Source: CBDFKS01 sp965248905
GTDB taxonomy: Bacteria > Chloroflexota > Dehalococcoidia > Lucifugimonadales > JAGWBF01
Assembly: GCA_965248905.1 (NCBI GenBank)
Contig: CBDFKS010000002.1
Span: 1-40,511 of the forward strand
Length of the DNA stretch: 40,511 bases
Reading direction: 5' to 3'
In this document: piece after piece, positions 33,843 to 40,511 of the stretch
Layout: each line of letters begins with the position of its first letter
Numbering within the stretch: position 1 is the first letter of the stretch
Notes under the pieces: model-generated
What the model was told of the DNA's origin: nothing
The model's input: only the letters and a program-made list of their open reading frames with translations
The model's database searches: none
Position numbers and translations under genes: made by a program

Positions 33843-35828
33843 ATGAAGCGAGCCTATGCAGACATCCCAGGGGCCCAGGTGCATTATGTCACTGAGGGTT
33901 CGGATGAACCTTTAATCCTCCTCCACGAGAGTCCCCGATCCTGGCGTACCTACACCCGACTAATTCCACTCCTGGCGAAGACCCATCGGGTGATAGCTAT
34001 GGATACCCTCGGCTTTAATGCGGCGCAGAGCAACCGCATTCTTGTGTCATGTGGTTAGCTTATTTGGCTATCCAGCGGGTCCAAGTGGCTGGCGTGGTAT
34101 CAGCCTCGTCCGCAGGCGGCGCACCTTCTACCTTCGAGCGTGTCTGCGCCGGGTGGAAGGTATACACATCGGTCGTCCCATTGGCCTTTGGACGGTAGAG
34201 TTGAACGGTGGCGTCGTCGTCAGGGTTGTGCTGGGCTCCGGTGCCGACGACCTCCATGTCGTCCATGTCGATTGGGGTTCCGCAGCAGACGATTGGCCCC
34301 GTGGGACTGGCTGCGCCTAGTATCTCGACCCCAGCGTACTCCACCCCGTCGAACGTCAGCCTTAGGTTCGGCGCGATCATACCCATGCCCTCCGGTACGG
34401 GCTGAGCCCCAGGTGCTGGCGGCAGAGACTCGCCCCCTGCAAACTGGGGTTCCATGGCGTCCTGGAGCGCATCGATGACATCATTGTCGCTCCCGACGTA
34501 TATGACGATCAGCTTGCCAGCCTTGTAGAAATGCGCTGGTACAAACCAGTCGACCATAGTGGCCATTTCCGTCCCATCCGCCATAGTCGTGACAATTGAG
34601 GTACCGGTTGCTGAGACGCCTCCGGCTGCGGCATCAGCTTCTTCCGCACTGCCAAATTCGAACGCCTGGATGTCCTCGCCGTTCACAGTCAACAACTGCT
34701 TCTCCGGCGCTAAGAAGTCCGCAGACACTGTGCCCGCAGGATCAACAGTCGCTCCCGCCGCTCTCAGATTGTCCACCAGACTTATATAGTCCTTGCCCTG
34801 TCCATCGTGGGAAACGATGGGCGCAGTTGGGGTTTTCCCACCTACCGTGGGCGGAGCCTGCGTCGGTGCCTCCTCGTTGAGCGAAGTCGGTTCAGCTCCA
34901 TTTCCACACGCTACGCCGATCACCATCAACGCTGCCACTGCAATGATTGCCGCGAATCCTCTAATTCCGATTGCCATTGCTAACTCCTTTCTCGCCCTTC
35001 TTGGCAATTCCGACGATTGCTTGGACATTGTATCACTGCTCTGTATATATAGACGGAGACAGCCCCCGAAAGGTTCCGCGCCTCGCGGCTGCGCCGACAA
35101 TGGCCTTCATTGCGCCTCCGTAGCCTGGTTGATCTTCTCCTGGAATCGTAGCCAGGTATTCGGGTCTGGTCTTTGATTCGGAGACTCCGATCTACCCCCA
35201 TCGCTTTATCAGGTAAAGGATTATGCTGAGAGCGTCGTCCATTTCATGGATTCTTTGGATCTCAGTGCAACCAATGTCGTAGGGGAACGTGCTGGAGCTA
35301 CCATAGCCCTAGAACTGGCGGTTAAGTGGCCAGACCGGGTGCTCCTACTGGTTTTAGCTGGGTTGCTATTTTGGCACAACACTGAGGAACGCCTGGCACG
35401 TCTGGAACAGGAGAAGGCCGGGGCTTTGGGGACCTACAAGGTGGATGGTTCGAATTGCACCACAGCCTGGGGGGGACGCACTTAAAAGAGTTGGGCAAGA
35501 CAAAGTTTCTGAAGAGGACCTGGAATATGCGGCTCAACACACCATAGACGTGCTTAAAGCCGGGCCGCGCTTCAAAGATATACATTCAGCCGTGTATAGC
35601 TATGACCCCGAGCCCAACCTTCCACTCATTCAGGCCCCAACACTGGTACTCGATGGGGTAACGAGTGGGCCGCATTCTCCCTACACGGGACGGGCCAGGG
35701 AGGTGAAGCCACTTATTCCGCGCAGCACCTTGGCTATCCCTGAGGGTGACGATACGTGGGTTATACATGTCAAAGCGAAGGAGCTAGCCGAATCCATCTC
35801 CCACTTTTTGGAAAACCCTACATCATGA
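33843..35828 (+). pseudogene. Alpha/beta hydrolase split by an insertion and frameshifted
   Basis: The N-terminal part (33843 to about 34015) reads MKRAYADIPGAQVHYVTEGS then LILLHESPRSWRTYTRLIPL and VIAMDTLGF. The body resumes at about 35180 in the same strand with GDSDLPPSLYQVKDYAESVV then VVGERAGATIALELA, where the nucleophile elbow is G-E-R-A-G, so the usual nucleophile Ser (G-x-S-x-G) is replaced. A seven-G run (35469-35475) breaks the frame; the tail ends IPEGDDTWVIHVKAKELAES. The gene is broken by about 1.16 kb of inserted sequence and by the frameshift. Confidence 0.8.
34060..34977 (-). CDS. Secreted lipoprotein of unknown function
   Basis: This encodes 305 residues from ATG 34977 (GAAAGGAG upstream). 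A signal peptide AAIIAVAALMVIGVAC ends in a lipobox (GVAC), so Cys is the likely lipidated residue, followed by a proline/threonine-rich linker. A domain around residues 75-160 reads YISLVDNLRAAGATVDPAG then KQLLTVNGEDIQAFEF, of a kind seen in small periplasmic proteins. It lies inside the insertion that splits the alpha/beta hydrolase. A short C-terminal gene tail (PNTWLRFQEKINQATEAQ) on the same strand lies upstream at about 35106-35180. Confidence 0.78.
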   Translation of the reverse strand: MAIGIRGFAAIIAVAALMVIGVACGNGAEPTSLNEEAPTQAPPTVGGKTPTAPIVSHDGQGKDYISLVDNLRAAGATVDPAGTVSADFLAPEKQLLTVNGEDIQAFEFGSAEEADAAAGGVSATGTSIVTTMADGTEMATMVDWFVPAHFYKAGKLIVIYVGSDNDVIDALQDAMEPQFAGGESLPPAPGAQPVPEGMGMIAPNLRLTFDGVEYAGVEILGAASPTGPIVCCGTPIDMDDMEVVGTGAQHNPDDDATVQLYRPKANGTTDVYTFHPAQTRSKVEGAPPADEADTTPATWTRWIAK

Positions 35829-35892
35829 AAATGACAGACGGAGATATGTACTCCTAGTATCCTGCGAAGCTACCGCCGGTGCGTTCGGGAAA

Positions 35893-36873
35893 CTAGGCCT
35901 CTTTCTGATAGACCTGGATACGACAACGCATACTCTCCAAGACGAAGATACGATTTTCATCATCCACGTCTATAGCCACTGGGCCCCAGAAGAGCTTTTC
36001 TCGCTCCAGCTTGTAAGCCACCTCGCGTTGCTGCCACATAAAACTGTTGGCGTCCAGCTTCTGTTTGCCCCACTTGGAGAGGGTGCCATCACCAGCGAGC
36101 TTGATAATGAAGGTGCCATCGGGTGCAAATACCTCCATCCGGTCGTTGCCCCAGTCGGTGACATAGATATCTCCGTCCCTGTCCACCGCCACGTCGGTGG
36201 GGCGATGTAGCTCGCCGTCCCCATCGCCTGGGGTGCCGAACTTCATGAGGAACTGGCCATCGGGGGTGAACTTCTGTATGCGGTCGTTACGCCAGTCGGC
36301 TATGAATACGTTGTCCTCCTGGTCAATCTCGATTCCCCAGGGCAAGTTGAACTCGCCATCGCTATTGCCCCCACGACCCCACTTGGCCAAGAAGTGGCCG
36401 TCCTTGGTAAACTTCTGGATGCGGTTGTTGACGCTGTCCACAAGGAAGAGATTATCTCGGCTATCGAAAGCCAGGCCCGAGGGTTTATTGAACTGGCCGT
36501 CACCGTTGCCCTCCACACCCCACTTGCCTAGGAACTCGCCATCCTTGCTGAAGATGGAGATGCGCTGCTGGTGCTCATCAGCCACGTACACATTCTCGGC
36601 CTTGTCGATAGCGATGGAGGTGGGCCAGATGAATTGTCCGTCGCCTAAGCCTGCGGTGTCACCGAATTCGCCAACATAGTCCTCTCCCACGGTACAGATT
36701 TTTACCCGCTTACCGTTGGGTTGATATTCATAGGAGCGGTTCGCAACGTAGATCAGGTCCCCCTTGCCCCGGGCCAACGCCACAGGGTGCCGGAAGCCAG
36801 GACCAGCGAACTCATTACGACCAATGGTGTGACTGTACTTGAACACTCGGTTGGCTGCTGAATATGTGCCCAT
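35893..36873 (-). CDS. NHL-repeat beta-propeller protein (copy 2)
   Basis: This encodes 326 residues. Blades are visible as FNKPSGLAFDSRDNLFLVDS, FNLPWGIEIDQEDNVFIADW and LHRPTDVAVDRDGDIYVTDW, each followed by a NxRxQKF-type strand. It starts MGTYSAANRVFKYSHTIGRN, clearly related to copy 1 (AAGRVFNFSHSVGA). AGGTCAGG precedes the ATG. It follows the DUF1800 gene (copy 2) on the same strand, 92 bases apart, repeating the arrangement at 24659-27121. Confidence 0.92.
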   Translation of the reverse strand: MGTYSAANRVFKYSHTIGRNEFAGPGFRHPVALARGKGDLIYVANRSYEYQPNGKRVKICTVGEDYVGEFGDTAGLGDGQFIWPTSIAIDKAENVYVADEHQQRISIFSKDGEFLGKWGVEGNGDGQFNKPSGLAFDSRDNLFLVDSVNNRIQKFTKDGHFLAKWGRGGNSDGEFNLPWGIEIDQEDNVFIADWRNDRIQKFTPDGQFLMKFGTPGDGDGELHRPTDVAVDRDGDIYVTDWGNDRMEVFAPDGTFIIKLAGDGTLSKWGKQKLDANSFMWQQREVAYKLEREKLFWGPVAIDVDDENRIFVLESMRCRIQVYQKEA

Positions 36874-36965
36874 CCTGACCTGACCTAGCCCTCGGAGATA
36901 TACACTTTGGACATGCTGTCCTTACAGTTACCTGCCACCCGAATCATCCCCTCTTATCCCTTACG

Positions 36966-38381
36966 TCAGCAAAACTGGTACTCCTGGGTGGCAACGATGA
37001 GCTGGAGCATCTCCCCCACACGGCGAGTGAAGATGACACGCTCATCCTCGGTAGTGTTGTCCAGATCACCCCAGCGGTGGGCATGCTTCACTAGTGTCTT
37101 GTAAGTATCCTCAGATATCTCTAGGGGACCCATCAGGTCGAGGCAGCCGTCCACGAACTGCTCGGTAGACATGGTGCCCTGGGCAGCCAGGCGATCGACG
37201 ATGGCCTTCACGCCGGGCAAGTCGGTGTTGCCCACCTGCTCGGCCACGAAATTGATGCGCTCCACCAGGGTGCCGCTGTCGATCCACTCCTTCCCGGTGT
37301 GCCACCCCTCCACGCTGGGGGGATTGAGCAGGTCCTGTCCCATGTATCGAGCCTCCATTGCTATTGGATGAATGCCGAACTTGGGAGACATGAAGTCCTG
37401 GACAAGACGCATGGTCCCGGCCACCACCTCGGCGGGGCTCTTCACCTTGGCAAAGCGGGCCTCTTTGAAAAAGTCAGAGTTGAACAGGACACGCAGCACC
37501 GGCCTGATCTCGTAGTGGTTCTCCACGAAGGCCCTCTCCAGGGTGCGGATAGCCTCGGGGTCTCGAAGGGGTGTGTTCTGCCAAGCCGGCACCTGCACGT
37601 CGTCGGCCACGAAGAAATTGTACAGGTGGCGGGCGATGAAGCGGGCGCAGGCCGGCTCCTGCACGATGATGTCGATCACGTCCTCACCGTTGAACCGGCC
37701 CCGCTGGCCCAGGAAGCTCTTCTCCCGATCGTCGTGGTCAACTGGGTCATAGATGAAGGAATCTGGATAGTGGAGGTATGGAAAGAAGGGTATGGTGTTG
37801 CATTTCGTCCACCCGGTGAAGGCACGAGAACAAGCTATTACGTCCTCCTCGGTGTAGTTGGGATGCCCATCCATTCCCACCCCCAGGGAGAAAAGCTCCA
37901 GAAGCTCCCGGCCGTAGTTCTCGTTGATGGCATCCTTGTGGCTCATGTTGTTGTCCAGATAAAAGATCATCCCCGGGTCTTTGGACAACTCCACCAGCAG
38001 GTTACGGAAGCTTCCCATGCCGTGGCGGCGGAACATCTCAATAGTGAGGTGCATTTGCTTCCCGTTAATTACCTTGGCTTGCCCTGTACACAAGATGCCG
38101 TGCCAGAAGAGGGCGATTTTCTCTTCCAACGGGCTCCTGGTATTAATCATCCGGTAGATCCATTCGGACAGGCTGATGTCGGGGACAGTCACATCCTTAA
38201 AGTCTGTGTAGTAACGGTGTTCTATGTCCTCCTCCCAGGGAGGCTGGCTCTCGGGATGCAGCAGCTCCTCAATGGTGGCCTCGTATCCCTTGGCACAGTA
38301 AGCCTCCAGCTCTTCCCGGGTAGCACCAAAGCCAGCGCGCCTCATCAGGTGGGCAATAAGAGCCAGGCCGTTGTCTGCCAT
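36966..38381 (-). CDS. DUF1800 family protein (copy 2)
   Basis: This encodes 471 residues; GGAAGGAGG precedes the ATG. Same order of motifs as copy 1: IAHLMRRAGFGATREELEAY, LFWHGILCTGQAKV, FRNLLVELSKDPGMIFYLDN, NENYGRELLELFSLGVGM, GRFNGEDVIDIIVQEPACAR and NPPSVEGWHTGKEW. Function unknown. It has an extra DUF1800 tail remnant just upstream at 38476. Confidence 0.93.
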   Translation of the reverse strand: MADNGLALIAHLMRRAGFGATREELEAYCAKGYEATIEELLHPESQPPWEEDIEHRYYTDFKDVTVPDISLSEWIYRMINTRSPLEEKIALFWHGILCTGQAKVINGKQMHLTIEMFRRHGMGSFRNLLVELSKDPGMIFYLDNNMSHKDAINENYGRELLELFSLGVGMDGHPNYTEEDVIACSRAFTGWTKCNTIPFFPYLHYPDSFIYDPVDHDDREKSFLGQRGRFNGEDVIDIIVQEPACARFIARHLYNFFVADDVQVPAWQNTPLRDPEAIRTLERAFVENHYEIRPVLRVLFNSDFFKEARFAKVKSPAEVVAGTMRLVQDFMSPKFGIHPIAMEARYMGQDLLNPPSVEGWHTGKEWIDSGTLVERINFVAEQVGNTDLPGVKAIVDRLAAQGTMSTEQFVDGCLDLMGPLEISEDTYKTLVKHAHRWGDLDNTTEDERVIFTRRVGEMLQLIVATQEYQFC

Positions 38382-38475
38382 ATCCCGGCCTCCTTCCCGA
38401 AAATACCTTCTACACCACCGTCGTCTAGCGCCGCTTGATTATAACACCCCAACCAGTTTGTGACTAAGGACTCAC

Positions 38476-38530
38476 TCAGTAGAACTGATACTCCTGGGTT
38501 GCTGCGATGAGCAGGGGCATCTCCACCACG
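38476..38530 (-). pseudogene. DUF1800 protein, extreme C-terminal remnant
   Basis: The minus strand reads VEMPLLIAATQEYQFY then stop, matching VGEMLQLIVATQEYQFC at the end of the intact copy (36966). The DNA is also alike, giving direct repeats of about 55 bases on either side of the intact DUF1800 gene. Confidence 0.7.
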
Positions 38531-38605
38531 CAATGTGAGGAAGTGCCGAAAAGGCCCTGTCTCATTTTTGCCTACTCAACACAGGGTTTGGCCAAATCCC
38601 TGATT

Positions 38606-38990
38606 TTAGAATTGAATTTTGGATACCTCTCTCTTAACATATTCATCCGAGAGGCGTAGATATATCCTGGTCGTGTTGATGTCAGGGTGTCGTAGATGTT
38701 CCTACAGTGCGTCCAGCGGTCCACTTCAGTTCAGAAAGTTGATGGCATAACCGTGGCGGAACAGATGGTTATGTACCATTCCCTGAAGATTCGCCTTGGT
38801 CGCGGAGTTCTTGATTATCAGGCCCCGCGCTTCTTCGTAATGCGACCGCCTTTCTGGTCTCCAGGAGATTGTTGACGAAGGTCTCCATGTGCTCCCGTCG
38901 TGCGTTGTCAACCTCCATCGGCACACCAGTCTCCCGTAGAAACCAGGCCTACTGGGTTGCCGCCTACGTATAGGTTTCGAATGTCCAGAG
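38606..38990 (-). pseudogene. Tyrosine recombinase, deleted and frameshifted
   Basis: The minus strand first reads AWFLRETGVPMEVDNARREH then METFVNNLLETRK, the core-binding N-domain. Then, in another frame, MVHNHLFRHGYAINFLN (the HxxR box) is followed by a stop, and EHLRHPDINTTRIYLRLSDE, which contains the second His and the tyrosine nucleophile. At least two stops and a large internal deletion are present. It was an XerC/D-like integrase. Confidence 0.8.
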
Positions 38991-39205
38991 AGATACGTTC
39001 TTAGCCCCAAGGCTTCGCTAAAGGATCGAACGTTGACACCAATATCACCAAAGGGTCTAATAATGGAGGAGAATTGACGCATGGCCATGATATCCTGTAA
39101 GTGGACTTTCCGACATGTGTGCAGGTATGCGCTCTCAGAGCGCTTTGTGTCGAGCGAGTTACAGTAAGTCTTCAGTTATGTTCCTCGTTTAAACGTCTGA
39201 CGTAT
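38991..39205. other. Upstream region of the tRNA gene
   Basis: This holds a palindrome GCGCTCTCAGAGCGC (39129-39143) and an AT-rich stretch just before the tRNA. No gene recognised. Confidence 0.35.
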
Positions 39206-39280
<75 letters not shown>

Positions 39281-39456
39281 CCCCCCCGACCCTAGCTGAA
39301 GACGTACCTGGTGCAACGGGAGGGCAAAGCAGGTGGACGGTGCCTTCGGCCCCGTTGCGCTTATCAGTGATAAGCACCCAGAGCGTCCAGTTTGTGTCTG
39401 AGGGTTTCTGGTAAAGGACGTTTCCCTTGACCTGCCCCCGATAGTTGTACCACAGG
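39281..39456. other. Short region between tRNA-Ala and the IS3 element
   Basis: A minus-strand frame reads HNLWYNYRGQVKGNVLYQ then TNWTLWVLITDKRNGAEG and then continues antisense through the tRNA. It may be a relic of a gene cut by the IS element; it is not accepted as a gene. Confidence 0.3.
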
Positions 39457-40293
39457 TTATGAGACACTGGTAGCTCCTGGAACTGAGAAGGTGGGCCTTG
39501 CGGCCTCGGGAGCAGGTGGTCGGTAGTTCAAGGCGCTGTGAGGGCGCACCACATGGTTGTATTCGTGTCGCCATTGCTCCGTGAGGACCTGCACCTCCCA
39601 GAGAGTATCGAAGACCTCCCGATCCAAGAGCTCATCCCGCAGCTTGCCATTGAAGCTCTCCACGTATCCGTTCTCCCACGGGCTCCCTGGTGTGATGACG
39701 AGGGTCTGAACCCCCACTCTCTGTAGCCATGAACGGACAGCCCTGGCAGTGAACTCAGGGCCGTTATCTGAACGGAGATGCTCCGGCACACCGTGCTCCA
39801 CCATGAGGTTTCCCAGGCACTCAATGATGTGGGGTGAGCGTAACGAACGCCCAACCTCGATGGCCAGACATTCCCTGGTATACTCATCCACCACCGTGAG
39901 GAGACGAACAGGTCTGCCATCACGGGTACGAAGAGCCACAAAGTCGTAGGCCCACACGTGGTTCTGTCGTTGTGGCCTGAGGCGCACACAGGAGCCGTCG
40001 GTAAACCAGAGCCGTCCCCGCTTGGGCTGCTTGGCCGGGACCTTGAGCCCTTCCAGCCGCCAGATCCGCTCCACCCGCTTGTGGTTCACTCGCCACCCAT
40101 CACGTCGCAGCAGGGCACTCACCCGGCGGTACCCATAACGTCCGTACCGGCTGGCCAACTGCACCAACGCCCTCGTGAGGGCCTCCTCGTCATCGGCTAT
40201 TGTTACAGAGTGCCTCTGTGTAGCCCGGGGTTGCGAAAGCGCCCGGCAGGCGCGCCGTTCGGAGATGCCATACCACTCCTGTACCAATTCCAC
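39457..40293 (-). CDS. IS3-family transposase OrfB
   Basis: This encodes 278 residues from GTG 40293; the frame stays open upstream into OrfA, as needed for a fused product. The N-terminal HTH_21 part has LASRYGRYGYRRVSALLRR then HKRVERIWRLEGLKVPAK. The catalytic core has WAYDFVALRTRDGRPVRLL (Asp), SDNGPEFTARAVRSWL (Asp) and NGYVESFNGKLRDELLD (Glu). The frame is intact and complete, ending AYNxxRPHSAL-type HVVRPHSALNYRPP. Confidence 0.93.
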   Translation of the reverse strand: MELVQEWYGISERRACRALSQPRATQRHSVTIADDEEALTRALVQLASRYGRYGYRRVSALLRRDGWRVNHKRVERIWRLEGLKVPAKQPKRGRLWFTDGSCVRLRPQRQNHVWAYDFVALRTRDGRPVRLLTVVDEYTRECLAIEVGRSLRSPHIIECLGNLMVEHGVPEHLRSDNGPEFTARAVRSWLQRVGVQTLVITPGSPWENGYVESFNGKLRDELLDREVFDTLWEVQVLTEQWRHEYNHVVRPHSALNYRPPAPEAARPTFSVPGATSVS

Positions 40294-40316
40294 GCATCGC
40301 CTTCGGCGGGCCGGGC

Positions 40317-40511
40317 TCAGAAGTTTCCCCGTGCTGCCTCCTTCAGGATCTGGTTATCTACCGTCAGGTCGGCCACCGCACTCCTGAGACGGGCGTTCTC
40401 CCCTTCCATATCACGCAATCGCTTCGCCTGGTCCACTTTAAGTCCGCCGTACTCCCGCCGCCAACGATAAAACGTGTGGCCCGATACACCTATCCGCCGG
40501 CAAGCCTGACC
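40317..40511 (-). CDS. IS3-family OrfA, partial at right edge
   Basis: The visible 64 codons read GQACRRIGVSGHTFYRWRRE, then GGLKVDQAKRLRDMEGENAR and LRSAVADLTVDNQILKEAA, an HTH followed by a leucine-zipper helix, as in IS3 OrfA. It ends RGNF with TGA at 40317-40319. The start lies beyond the window. The stop is 24 bases upstream of the OrfB start. Confidence 0.9.
   Translation of the reverse strand, partial: GQACRRIGVSGHTFYRWRREYGGLKVDQAKRLRDMEGENARLRSAVADLTVDNQILKEAARGNF
40323..40329 (-). promoter_or_regulatory. Candidate -1 frameshift heptamer G GGA AAC
   Basis: In the OrfA frame the codons are CGG GGA AAC TTC TGA, giving an X XXY YYZ site two codons before the stop. Slipping back one base enters the OrfB frame (LLSPARRRRCVELVQEW). 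IS3 elements make their transposase by such a shift. Confidence 0.55.

Noticed and set aside
37299..38438. Long plus-strand frame of 379 codons
   Set aside because: It is the antisense shadow of the DUF1800 gene, whose conserved motifs are on the minus strand.

Overview
The window looks like a high-GC bacterial genome of the Chloroflexota, most likely a SAR202/Dehalococcoidia-type lineage. This is inferred from gene content: a flavin-dependent luciferase-like oxidoreductase, an F420/FMN-type PPOX protein, CMD-like, HyuB, amidohydrolase and epoxide hydrolase genes, a B12/Fe-S reductive-dehalogenase-like protein, and several DUF1800 and NHL-repeat paralogues. No rRNA or other marker gene is present to confirm it. 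Two things stand out: an unusual density of mobile-element debris, and many genes caught in the act of decaying (truncated, frameshifted or split).

Layout. 1-1044: an ABC ATPase lacking its C-terminus abuts an MFS transporter lacking its start. 1400-6870: scattered orphan membrane or membrane-anchored proteins of unknown function, with an IS3 remnant and a short dispersed repeat. 6877-9340: debris of an ABC permease and two transposases around an intact IS110-family element whose 5' non-coding region may encode a bridge RNA. 9359-9781: two tiny membrane-protein genes. 10233-14519: an accessory island with an HTH/coiled-coil protein and its repeat-rich upstream region, a phage-type PAPS-reductase-like gene interrupted by an ORF-less group II intron, a Phd/VapC-type toxin-antitoxin pair, and a frameshifted Cys-rich protein. 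14563-17314: an AT-richer segment bounded by 27-bp imperfect inverted repeats, carrying an IS1595-type transposase and several small passenger genes plus a DUF5343-like protein.

17328-34058: mostly chromosomal catabolic genes (aldo/keto reductase, PPOX protein, epoxide hydrolase, amidohydrolase, LLM oxidoreductase, reductive-dehalogenase-like protein, ABC exporter, HyuB, CMD-like protein) mixed with amidase, SDR and DUF1800 remnants. One complete DUF1800-NHL pair lies at 24659-27121. 33843-35828: an alpha/beta hydrolase split by an insertion carrying a lipoprotein gene. 35893-38530: a second, inverted DUF1800-NHL pair with the tail of a further DUF1800 copy beside it. 38606-40511: a decayed tyrosine recombinase, tRNA-Ala(UGC), and an IS3-family element with a candidate -1 frameshift site, running off the right edge.

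How it fits together. The catabolic genes are mostly monocistronic and scattered, as in genomes that expand paralogous oxidoreductase and hydrolase families. The repeated DUF1800-NHL module, in two complete copies and three tails, appears to be a multi-copy family that duplicates and decays here. The most checkable novelties are the ORF-less group II intron whose precise removal restores a reading frame, the candidate IS110 bridge RNA, and the IS1595-type unit with passenger genes.
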